Shown: piece by piece, positions 1 to 4,670 of the stretch
How positions within the stretch are numbered: position 1 is the stretch's first letter
Layout of the letters: each line of letters starts with the position of its first letter
Assembly: GCA_026386995.1 (NCBI GenBank)
Contig: JAPLMO010000461.1
Coordinates: 1-5,069, forward strand
DNA: 5,069 nt
From: Planctomycetota bacterium
GTDB taxonomy: Bacteria > Planctomycetota > Phycisphaerae > FEN-1346
Direction: 5' to 3'
The notes under the pieces: generated by a model
Databases searched by the model: none
Told to the model about the DNA's origin: nothing
The model's input: the letters and a program-made list of their open reading frames with translations, nothing else
Program-made: the position numbers and the translations under genes

Positions 1-615
1 CGTGAGTTTCTCGATGCGGGCGATGAACGCCGCGTTGCCGGCCGGGCGGCCGGTGCGGGAACTGGCGCGGATCGTCTCGACCATGGCGGCATCCTCGCCG
101 GCGCGAAGCCACTTCGCCCAATTCCCGGCCTTGCCGCGCACCTCCAGGCCGCCGGAAAGCAGGGGGTCCTTGCGCAGGCCCGCGTGGCCGCCGGCGCTCG
201 ACCAGGGGTAGCGGTCGGGGCGGAGGATGAGTCCGGCCCGCAGGGGATTTCGCTCGATGAAGCGGATGGCCTCCCACGCGTGCCGCTTGTCCAGCGGGCA
301 AGATGCGAACCGGCCGGCCCATACGATGCCGCGGTTCTTGCGCGTCCGGCGGAGGTACGCGGAGTAGTGACTCTGAAGGGGCATGAGCGCGGCCGCCAGC
401 GACCCAGCCTCCTTCGGCACGGCCACGAGGTGCACGTGGTCGGGCATCAGGCACCAGGCCCGGATCTGGAGGCGATGGGCGGCGGCGTAGCCGGTCAGAA
501 GGTCCAGGAACCGGCGGCGGTCCTGGTCGTCGAAGAACAGGGCCTTCCCGCGCCTGGCCCGCAGGACGACATGGTGCGGCAGTCCCGGAATGACCAACCT
601 TGCTGAGCGTGGCAT
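1..615 (-). CDS. REP-associated tyrosine transposase (RAYT, Y1/HUH superfamily), C-terminus outside window
   Basis: A single-strand DNA transposase of the IS200-like Y1 family, of the domesticated RAYT type that acts on REP palindromes. The frame is open from ATG 613-615 to the window edge, giving 205 residues without a stop. It starts MPRSARLVIPGLPHHV, the usual RAYT N-terminus. The HUH metal-binding motif is His60-Val-His62 in MPDHVHLV. The probable nucleophile is Tyr84 in LQSHYSAYLRR. Further family signatures are WAGRFASCPL (99-108), FIERNPLRAGL (119-129), YPWSSA (136-141) and the C-terminal TGRPAGNAAFI (188-198). Related proteins end a few tens of residues after that last motif, so little is missing. 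No Shine-Dalgarno precedes the ATG; a promoter lies 6 nt upstream instead. The family assignment is firm. Whether it still mobilises anything, and which repeat it recognises, cannot be read here. Confidence 0.93.
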   Translation of the reverse strand, partial: MPRSARLVIPGLPHHVVLRARRGKALFFDDQDRRRFLDLLTGYAAAHRLQIRAWCLMPDHVHLVAVPKEAGSLAAALMPLQSHYSAYLRRTRKNRGIVWAGRFASCPLDKRHAWEAIRFIERNPLRAGLILRPDRYPWSSAGGHAGLRKDPLLSGGLEVRGKAGNWAKWLRAGEDAAMVETIRASSRTGRPAGNAAFIARIEKLT

Positions 616-621
616 GATAGG

Positions 622-650
622 AGTATACCACCCACAGGGGGTCGAGTCAA
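622..650 (-). promoter_or_regulatory. Sigma70-like promoter of the RAYT gene, predicted leaderless
   Basis: On the minus strand a -35 box TTGACT (645-650) and a -10 box TATACT (622-627) are separated by 17 nt, each one base from consensus. Only 6 nt separate the -10 box from the RAYT ATG (613-615). Transcription should therefore begin at or within a base or two of the A of ATG, so the mRNA would be leaderless. This fits the lack of a ribosome binding site. The -35 box directly abuts the end of the 651-733 inverted repeat. Confidence 0.62.
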
Positions 651-733
651 CCAAAATACGGGACAGCGCCAGGCCGCCCGGACCGCCGGCCAGGCCCGGC
701 GAAACCGACTGGCGCTGTCCCTGATTGTTTTGG
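651..733. repeat. Inverted repeat next to the RAYT promoter (GGGACAGCGCCAG type)
   Basis: A perfect 13-bp inverted pair, GGGACAGCGCCAG (660-672) and CTGGCGCTGTCCC (709-721), encloses a 36-nt GC-rich centre. Outside it a second pair, CCAAAA (651-656) and TTTTGG (728-733), matches after a short unpaired bulge. The outer arm touches the -35 box of the RAYT promoter. RAYT genes are commonly flanked by copies of the palindromes they act on, so this is the best candidate for the cognate repeat of this transposase or for an autoregulatory site. That role is inference; the inverted repeat itself is directly visible. Confidence 0.78.
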
Positions 734-760
734 GGGCGCCGGAAGGGGTGTCGGGGAATC

Positions 761-794
761 ACGACCAGCCCGGTCGTATATACTATAGTATATA
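761..794. repeat. Small hairpin joined to a perfect 18-bp AT-rich palindrome
   Basis: ACGACC (761-766) and GGTCGT (772-777) form a 6-bp stem with a 5-nt loop. Overlapping its last base, 777-794 reads TATATACTATAGTATATA, a perfect 18-bp palindrome in otherwise GC-rich DNA. A TATAAT follows at 791-796 on the plus strand, but no -35-like sequence was found at the right distance. It may be a protein-binding site or part of a repeat family; function unknown. Confidence 0.55.
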
Positions 795-911
795 ATCGCA
801 GGCGGCGAAAACTCCTTCGGCGGCCTCAGGAGGTATCAAGTTCCGATCAAAAGCGCGTAAGAAGTGTCAAAAACCAGTAAAAAAGCGCCTTGCCCATCTT
901 GCCAAACGACG

Positions 912-947
912 AAAAAACGGCATTGGCGCTAGCGCCAAGGGGGTTTT
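912..947. terminator. Possible bidirectional terminator: 16-bp palindrome between A and T tracts
   Basis: TTGGCGCTAGCGCCAA (923-938) is a perfect palindrome that can fold as a 6-bp stem with a CTAG loop. An A6 tract (912-917) lies on its left and GGGGG followed by T4 (939-947) on its right, so transcripts from either strand would carry a hairpin followed by a U run after a gap of about 5 nt. It lies downstream of the minus-strand permease operon and could end that transcript. The gap between stem and U run makes it a weak intrinsic terminator; an operator is an alternative. Confidence 0.35.
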
Positions 948-989
948 CGGCCTCGCGCGGCGCGAAAAGTGCCCGTTTTTGCCCTCCGG

Positions 990-1030
990 TATATACTAAA
1001 GTGAACGCGATACGTTTCGCTACTATAGTA
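990..1030. repeat. Second copy of the TATATACTA / TACTATAGTA AT-rich motif pair
   Basis: TATATACTA (990-998) repeats 777-785, and the palindrome TACTATAGTA (1021-1030) repeats 781-790 exactly 240 bp further on. Here the two halves are separated by a spacer containing GCGATACGTTTCGC (1007-1020), itself a 14-bp palindrome with one mismatched pair. In the first copy the halves overlap. The recurrence suggests a binding site or a dispersed element; function unknown. Confidence 0.42.
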
Positions 1031-1050
1031 AAGGCGGGAGCCGGCCTTTA
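1029..1050 (-). terminator. Weak terminator-like stem overlapping the permease stop codon
   Basis: On the minus strand TAAAGGC and GCCTTTA form a 7-bp stem around an 8-nt loop, and the stem begins with the TAA stop of the permease gene (1048-1050). It is followed by CTATAG rather than a U run, so intrinsic termination would be poor. It may only protect the 3' end or be coincidental. Confidence 0.28.
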
Positions 1051-1929
1051 TGACAGCGGCCTGCGGCGGAAGGCGAGCACCCCTGCCCCGATGGCCGCAA
1101 CCGCGTAAACGACCGCATACAGGGCCGACCACGCCACGTATGCCCAGACGGCGCCCCACTGGCCGCCCCAATCCAGCGGCTGGAGGACCGCGTGGCTGAG
1201 TTTCTGGTTGATGTTGAAGATCTCCAGGAACGGTACGGCATCGGCCACGGCCTCCGCGACCGCCTCCAACACCCCGCCCGCGCTGCGGCCGGCCGTCTCG
1301 AGGAACACCGTCAGGTGCCCCGCCAGGAACGCCGCAAGGCTCAGGCCCACGCTGGCTGCCGCCGACAGCCTGGTCGACAGGGCCGTGGCCACGGCCGCCA
1401 TCACGCCGACCTGAAGGAACACCAGCACCAGGCCCGGGGCGACCGTGGCCGCCTGGGCGAGTTGCCGGGCCTTCAGGGCGGCCACCTCGGCCCCCGCCCC
1501 GGTGGTGGCGATGGTCTGGCCGTGTTCGCCCATGGCGGCATCGAGTTCAACGCGGTAGTACACCGCCGCCGCCAGGACCGTTCCGAGGACGAGCATGGCC
1601 ACGGCGGCCGCGCCCATCGCGCCGAGGTACTTGCCGAGGACGAACTGCCAGCGTCCGACGGCCTTGGCCAGAATGGTGTGGGCGGTCTTGTCCTCGACCT
1701 CGCGGGCCACGCCCGTGGCCGCCGCCAGCAGGCCCGTCAGCAGCGTAAACAGCAGGACGAACGAAAGGCCGAGGTCCTTGTACATGTCCACGTCGTTATG
1801 GAACGTGAAGAGCGGCAGGTACATCGTGGCCACGAGGGCCACCGCCCCGGCCGCCAGCAGCAGGTAGAAAAACGGCCGCCGGACGGCCTCGCGGAACGTG
1901 TTCAGGATGATTCCCGTCAGTGCCCGCAT
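1048..1929 (-). CDS. ABC-2-type transporter permease subunit
   Basis: A 293-residue integral membrane protein with about six helices, near residues 19-41, 53-75, 103-126, 163-185, 190-211 and 260-286. Between helices 2 and 3 lies VEDKTAHTILAKAVGRWQFV followed by LGKYLG (about 78-103), the cytoplasmic segment typical of ABC-2 and NosY-like permeases, where related proteins have E-x-x-T-x-x-x-L-x-x-K-P-x-x-R then GK. A soluble stretch of about 35 residues (127-162) separates helices 3 and 4 and probably faces outward. The N-terminus is cytoplasmic and basic, as usual, and the protein ends RRRPLS. The start ATG is 10 nt after the acylphosphatase stop with GGGGAT upstream, so the two are probably co-transcribed. 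No ATP-binding partner is encoded in the window. The substrate is unknown. Confidence 0.87.
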   Translation of the reverse strand: MRALTGIILNTFREAVRRPFFYLLLAAGAVALVATMYLPLFTFHNDVDMYKDLGLSFVLLFTLLTGLLAAATGVAREVEDKTAHTILAKAVGRWQFVLGKYLGAMGAAAVAMLVLGTVLAAAVYYRVELDAAMGEHGQTIATTGAGAEVAALKARQLAQAATVAPGLVLVFLQVGVMAAVATALSTRLSAAASVGLSLAAFLAGHLTVFLETAGRSAGGVLEAVAEAVADAVPFLEIFNINQKLSHAVLQPLDWGGQWGAVWAYVAWSALYAVVYAVAAIGAGVLAFRRRPLS

Positions 1930-1939
1930 CGGATCCCCG

Positions 1940-2218
1940 TCACCAGTCGACCGCCACGCGGAAGGCGTCGAACTCTTCCGTGGGCGTCTCGTCGATCGTC
2001 TCGGCCCGCCCGATGTACTGGCCCATCGCGGCGGCGACGTCCGCCAGGTACTGCCCGACTATGGCGGCCTCGCCCTCGACCACGAGTTCGACGCGCCCGT
2101 CGCTCAGGTTCTTGACGAACCCCGTCACGTTCGCGTCGCGGGCCAGGCTGCGGGCCGTGTACCGAAAGCCCACGCCCTGCACCGTGCCCGAGTAGTACAT
2201 ATGCTTACGCACGCGCAT
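1940..2218 (-). CDS. acyP: Acylphosphatase
   Basis: A small cytosolic enzyme that hydrolyses carboxyl-phosphate bonds (acyl phosphates). The 92-residue product from ATG 2216-2218 matches the usual length of about 90 residues. The signature GTVQGVGFRYTA (11-22) contains the phosphate-binding loop and the catalytic Arg19. GFVKNLSDGRVELVVEG (33-49) carries the catalytic Asn37. The C-terminal part has the expected alpha/beta pattern and ends FRVAVDW. The frame is open further upstream to 2275, but that adds 19 residues with no family similarity and would overlap the predicted -10 box. The chosen ATG has GGGG about 8 nt upstream. A second Met at residue 7 is possible but would trim the first strand. 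It is followed after 10 nt by the permease gene, probably as one operon. Confidence 0.93.
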   Translation of the reverse strand: MRVRKHMYYSGTVQGVGFRYTARSLARDANVTGFVKNLSDGRVELVVEGEAAIVGQYLADVAAAMGQYIGRAETIDETPTEEFDAFRVAVDW

Positions 2219-2264
2219 CAAAAGTACCCCATCAGCGGCAATGGCCCGCCCCGACCTCGCGCCT

Positions 2265-2292
2265 ATTATAGGCATCGCGCTGCGCGCAGCAA
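2265..2292 (-). promoter_or_regulatory. Promoter of the acylphosphatase-permease operon
   Basis: On the minus strand a perfect -10 box TATAAT (2265-2270) lies 16 nt from TTGCTG (2287-2292), a moderate -35 match. The start point would be near 2258, giving a 5' leader of about 40 nt before the acylphosphatase ATG. The -10 box sits inside a short palindrome (GCCTA/TAGGC, 2261-2273), which could be an operator. Confidence 0.48.
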
Positions 2293-2303
2293 CCAGTTTT
2301 CAG

Positions 2304-2331
2304 TTGCCCGCCCCGCCGAAGCACTTAGAAT
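2304..2331 (+). promoter_or_regulatory. Candidate parAB promoter
   Basis: TTGCCC (2304-2309) and TAGAAT (2326-2331) are separated by 16 nt. The predicted start near 2338 leaves a leader of about 19 nt carrying GGAG (2344-2347), 9 nt before the parA ATG. The upstream in-frame ATG at 2330-2332 overlaps this -10 box, which favours 2357 as the true start. The two -35 boxes of the divergent promoters are only 11 bp apart, so the promoters are back to back. Both boxes are imperfect. Confidence 0.42.
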
Positions 2332-2356
2332 GCCAGCCAGGACGGAGCGAAACCTC

Positions 2357-3100
2357 ATGGCGGTCACTCTCTGCGTTGCGAACCAGAAAGGCGGCGTCGG
2401 CAAGACCACCACCGCCACGTGCCTGGCTCACGCCCTGGCCTTGGCGGGCCGGCAGGTCCTGGTCGTCGACATCGACCCGCAAGCCAACGCCACGAGCGGC
2501 ATGGGCCTGGCCCCCGTGCCGGCCAGCCCCGCGTTTGCGGCCAGCCCCGTCGACGGCCTCATCGCCACGGATTGGTCCGGCGTGTGGGCCTTGCCGGCCG
2601 GGCGGGACCTGGAGCGGCTGGCCGTCCGCGGCGTGGCGTCGCCGCTGGTCCTGAAGAACAACCTCGCGCGGCTGCCGACGCCGCAGTTTGCGGCGATCCT
2701 GATCGACTGTCCGCCCTCGCTCGGGATGATCACGCAGAACGCCCTCGCCGCCGCCCAGGGGGTGATTGTCCCCATCCAGTGCGAGTACTACCCGCTGGAG
2801 GGGCTCGTTCAGTTGCTTTCTGCCGTGCGGCAGGCGGCCCAGACCAACCCGGGCCTGTCGGTGGCGGGAGTTCTCCTCACGATGTTCGACCCGGCGGCCG
2901 ACCTCAGCCGCGAGGTTGAGACCGAGGTCCGCACCAAACTCAAGGAACCGGTCTTCCGCACGGTCATCCCGCGCGACTCTGCGGTGGCCGAGGCGCCGAG
3001 CCACTGCCTTTCGGTCCTCTACTACGCCCCGCGGTCGCCCGGGGCAAAGGCCTACGCGGAACTGGCCCTCGAAATCATCGAAATGGGCATTCTCGGCTGA
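2357..3100 (+). CDS. parA: ParA/Soj-family chromosome-partition ATPase
   Basis: The motor protein of chromosome segregation: it binds ATP, dimerises, coats the nucleoid and is released by ParB. The product has 247 residues, close to the usual 250-260 of Soj-type proteins, with no N-terminal helix-turn-helix. The deviant Walker A is QKGGVGKTTT (10-19) with signature Lys11 and catalytic Lys16. Walker A' is VVDIDPQANATSG (36-48), and Walker B is AAILIDCPPSLG (112-123) with Asp117. The C-terminal core VIPRD..AEAPSH (203-216) is also present. The start ATG has GGAG 9 nt upstream and gives the standard MAVTLCVANQKGG beginning; an upstream ATG (2330) is less likely. parB follows after 19 nt. Oddities: by recalled alignment, Ala180 and Ala209 occupy the places of two DNA-binding arginines of Bacillus Soj, and the segment after Walker A' (about 52-100) is short. 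Confidence 0.95.
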   Translation: MAVTLCVANQKGGVGKTTTATCLAHALALAGRQVLVVDIDPQANATSGMGLAPVPASPAFAASPVDGLIATDWSGVWALPAGRDLERLAVRGVASPLVLKNNLARLPTPQFAAILIDCPPSLGMITQNALAAAQGVIVPIQCEYYPLEGLVQLLSAVRQAAQTNPGLSVAGVLLTMFDPAADLSREVETEVRTKLKEPVFRTVIPRDSAVAEAPSHCLSVLYYAPRSPGAKAYAELALEIIEMGILG

Positions 3101-3119
3101 TTCTGTCAGGAGTTTCACT

Positions 3120-3992
3120 ATGGCTGAACGCAAGTTGGGACGCGGCCTGGAGGGCCTCATGGATAGCGCCACTCACCAGCCCATCCCGGCCCTGGCGCCC
3201 GAGCCGGCCATTGCCCAGGGCCCCCAGTCTACGCTGCCCGTTTCCGTCCTCGACCCCAACCCGTACCAGCCCAGACAGGGGATGGAACCGGCGGGCCTGG
3301 AGCACCTGAAGGCGTCGATCCTCGAGCATGGCGTGCTCCAGCCCATCGTCGTCAGGCGGGCCGGAGACCGATTCCAGGTGATCGCCGGCGAGAGGCGGTT
3401 CCGCGCGGCACAGAGCGCGGGGCTGGCCGAGGTCCCCGTCATCATCCGCGAGGCAAACGATGACGACATGCTTGAACTGGCCCTCGTCGAGAACCTCCAG
3501 CGCGAGGACCTCGACCCCATCGAGAAGGCCACCAGTTTCAAGGCATACCTGGACCGCACCCACCGCACGCAGGAGGCCGCCGCAACCAGGCTCGGCCTGG
3601 AACGCAGCACCCTGTCGAACATGATCCGCCTGCTGGAACTGCCGCAGGAAATCCAGGCGATGCTTAGGACGGGCCTCCTGGCGATGGGCCACGCACGGGC
3701 GATGCTCTCCGTCGAGGTTCCCACGCGGCAGATCGAGATTGCCGAGCGGGTCGTCAGGGAGGGACTGTCGGTCCGCCAGGTCGAGCGCCTCGCCGGCCCC
3801 GCCCCTTCCGCAAGGCGCAAGTCCAAGCGGGCCGCCAAGCCCGCGGATGTCCGCGACCTGGAGGCCAAACTGCGTGAGGCCCTGGGGACTAAGGTGCTGG
3901 TCGAGGAAGGCCAGAAACCCGGCACAGGCAAGATCGTCATCGAGTTCTACAGCCACGACGACCTTGATCGGATCATGAGCCGCTTGACGTAA
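3120..3992 (+). CDS. parB: ParB/Spo0J-family CTP-dependent partition protein
   Basis: The centromere-binding protein of the partition system; it loads at parS, switches to a CTP-bound sliding clamp and stimulates ParA. It has 290 residues, normal for chromosomal ParB. The N-terminus MAERKLGRGLEGLM (1-14) is the ParA-contacting peptide. The CTP-binding motifs are NPYQPR (47-52), EHGVLQPI (69-76), GERRFRA (90-96) and ENLQR (124-128). The parS-reading helix-turn-helix is TQEAAATRLGLERSTLSNMI (150-169). A basic linker (about 230-240) leads to the C-terminal dimerisation domain, DVRDLEAKLREALG to DLDRIMSRL (243-289). AGGAG (3108-3112) is 7 nt before the ATG. The gene follows parA by 19 nt and precedes a parS-like site by 9 nt. 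All key motifs look intact, so it should be functional. Confidence 0.96.
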   Translation: MAERKLGRGLEGLMDSATHQPIPALAPEPAIAQGPQSTLPVSVLDPNPYQPRQGMEPAGLEHLKASILEHGVLQPIVVRRAGDRFQVIAGERRFRAAQSAGLAEVPVIIREANDDDMLELALVENLQREDLDPIEKATSFKAYLDRTHRTQEAAATRLGLERSTLSNMIRLLELPQEIQAMLRTGLLAMGHARAMLSVEVPTRQIEIAERVVREGLSVRQVERLAGPAPSARRKSKRAAKPADVRDLEAKLREALGTKVLVEEGQKPGTGKIVIEFYSHDDLDRIMSRLT

Positions 3993-4001
3993 CCCCGCTG
4001 T

Positions 4002-4017
4002 TGTTCCACGTGGAGCA
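4002..4017. other. parS: parS-like centromere site
   Basis: TGTTCCACGTGGAGCA is a 16-bp near-palindrome centred on CACGTG. The widely conserved parS is TGTTYCACGTGRAACA; this copy fits at every position except the third from the end (G for A), which also makes the only mismatched pair of the palindrome. It starts 9 nt after the parB stop codon, a common place for parS. Two other CACGTG-type stretches in the window lie inside genes and do not match the flanks. Confidence 0.85.
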
Positions 4018-4115
4018 CCACGGCCTCGCATCCACTTCGACAGTGCAACTTCCGTATTGTGTGCGGCGGTTCTATCGCCAGGCGACTCTTCGACCTGAAC
4101 CGGTACGGCGTCAGT

Positions 4116-4201
4116 GGGGTAGCATGGTCGCGCTGCTGCGTGACCATGTTTTCACCCGTCGGCAGGTGCATGGTCACGCAACAGCGTGACCATGCCACCC
4201 C
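4116..4201. repeat. REP doublet: two inverted hairpins forming a long stem
   Basis: Each half is itself a hairpin. The right one is perfect: CATGGTCACGC (4169-4179), loop AACA, then GCGTGACCATG (4184-4194). The left one (4123-4133 with 4138-4148) has one mismatch. The halves are also inverted copies of each other over about 32 bp (4116-4147 against 4170-4201, three mismatches) around a 22-nt centre. The left half is preceded by GTAG (4119-4122), the tetranucleotide at the foot of many RAYT-associated REP sequences. The arrangement resembles the BIME doublets of enterobacteria. Confidence 0.8.
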
Positions 4202-4247
4202 CGTAACTAACGCTCTACCTAAACCGCCGCGCAAACCCCCATATTTA

Positions 4248-4271
4248 GCCCCCGGTGAATTCACCGGGGGC
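4248..4271. repeat. 24-bp perfect palindrome centred on GAATTC
   Basis: Arm GCCCCCGGTGAA (4248-4259) is followed immediately by its exact reverse complement (4260-4271). Its left arm is the left terminus of the mosaic block and its right arm overlaps the start of the first 71-bp direct repeat copy. Confidence 0.85.
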
Positions 4272-4332
4272 CGAACGTTCACAGGCGCCCTCGGCGCGCC
4301 GCCCCCGTATATTCACGGGTACGTGTTTAGCG
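4262..4332. repeat. 71-bp direct repeat, copy 1
   Basis: Identical to 4456-4526 at 69 of 71 positions, 194 bp apart; the differences are at 4281 (A against G) and 4309 (A against G). It includes CCGGGGGCCGAACGTTC near its start and ends with GTACGTGTTTAGCG (4319-4332). Sequence identity ends abruptly after 4332, where insert 1 begins. Confidence 0.92.
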
Positions 4333-4333
4333 C

Positions 4334-4424
4334 TGTCATTCTGAGGCCCCGTTTACGGGGCCGAAGAATCCTGCCGTTTGGACGGCCGAGATTCTTCGCT
4401 CGTTTTCGCTCGCTCAGAATGACA
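4334..4424. repeat. Insert 1: TGTCATTCTGAG-type inverted repeat
   Basis: TGTCATTCTGAG (4334-4345) pairs perfectly with CTCAGAATGACA (4413-4424). Inside are an 8-bp stem (4345-4352 with 4355-4362), CGAAGAATC (4362-4370) with GATTCTTCG (4390-4398), and GCCGT (4373-4377) with ACGGC (4382-4386). The TGTCATTCTGAG/CGAAGAATC combination resembles a dispersed intergenic repeat found in many unrelated bacterial genomes (recalled, not checked). The unit sits between the two 14-bp arms at 4319-4332 and 4439-4452. Confidence 0.78.
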
Positions 4425-4438
4425 ACTCTTGCCTGGCA

Positions 4439-4526
4439 CGCTAAACACGTACACACACCGGGGGCCGAACGTTCGCAGGCGCCCTCGGCGCGCCGCCCCC
4501 GTGTATTCACGGGTACGTGTTTAGCG
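4439..4526. repeat. 88-bp inverted-repeat unit (contains direct repeat copy 2, 4456-4526)
   Basis: The unit begins CGCTAAACACGTAC (4439-4452) and ends with the exact reverse complement GTACGTGTTTAGCG (4513-4526). A GGGGGC stretch near the left and GCCCCC near the right continue the symmetry with mismatches. It is the only copy in the window with both ends; 4262-4332 keeps only the right part and 4657-4670 only the left end. Confidence 0.85.
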
Positions 4527-4531
4527 GAGCG

Positions 4532-4655
4532 AGCAAAGGGGGGCTGCAGCCAGTTCCCGCTGTATGGTAATGGGGGCTGTCCCCTTTTCCGGCCGGGCAA
4601 AGAGGACAGTCCCCTTTTCGCAAAGGCGCGAAAAGGGTACAGCCCCCTTTGCCCC
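4532..4655. repeat. Insert 2: GGGGCTGTCCCCTTTT-type palindrome cluster
   Basis: GGGGGCTGTCCCCTTTT (4572-4588) pairs with AAAAGGGTACAGCCCCC (4631-4647) at 16 of 17 positions. Nested inside is CCCTTTTCGC (4612-4621) with GCGAAAAGGG (4628-4637), perfect, and a tandem-like GGACAGTCCCCTTTTC (4604-4619). The outer edges, GCAAAGGGGGGCTG at left and CAGCCCCCTTTG at right, are inverted with one extra G. GGCTGCAGCC (4542-4551) is a further 10-bp palindrome. The cluster lies between the 14-bp arms at 4513-4526 and 4657-4670. Confidence 0.78.
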
Positions 4656-4656
4656 A

Positions 4657-4670
4657 CGCTAAACACGTAC
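4657..4670. repeat. Third left-end copy of the 14-bp arm CGCTAAACACGTAC
   Basis: Identical to 4439-4452 and the exact inverse of 4319-4332 and 4513-4526. It is followed directly by the closing arm of the mosaic block (4671-4685), so the remainder of the 88-bp unit is absent here. Confidence 0.85.

Larger units (their letters stand above)
616..1047. other. Intergenic region between RAYT and the permease gene
   Basis: 432 nt without a convincing gene. It holds, in order, the RAYT promoter (622-650), a large inverted repeat (651-733), a small hairpin fused to an AT-rich 18-bp palindrome (761-794), a 16-bp GC palindrome with A and T tracts (912-947), a second AT-rich palindromic cluster (990-1030) and a short stem overlapping the permease stop codon (1029-1050). 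A perfect AGGAGG lies at 828-833 on the plus strand, but no normal start codon follows it at a usable distance. Base composition is visibly more AT-rich than in the flanking genes, especially 835-920. Confidence 0.7.

Noticed and set aside
430..446. Second parS site around CACGTG near 432-437.
   Set aside because: The CACGTG lies in the codons of the RAYT HUH motif and the flanks do not match parS. The same applies to CCACGTGCC at about 2416-2424 inside parA.
184..606. Plus-strand open frame of about 140 codons at the left edge.
   Set aside because: It is antisense to the RAYT gene, whose motifs are unmistakable, and it has no recognisable protein features.
796..999. Open frame rich in Lys and Arg following a perfect AGGAGG (828-833).
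   Set aside because: There is no ATG, GTG or TTG at a usable distance after the AGGAGG in this frame. The basic composition comes from A-rich DNA, and the frame runs through palindromes.
1898..2356. N-terminal extension of parA by about 150 codons.
   Set aside because: It runs antisense through the acylphosphatase gene and the promoter region. The family N-terminus begins at ATG 2357 with its own ribosome binding site.
4439..4526. Integron attC site: an 88-bp palindromic unit with ends GCTAAAC and GTTTAGC, near the RYYYAAC/GTTRRRY core consensus.
   Set aside because: Each core misses the consensus at one position, the arms are symmetric without the usual unpaired bases, the intervening inserts carry no genes, and no integrase is present. 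REP-like origin is simpler, though a search for an integron integrase in the genome would settle it.
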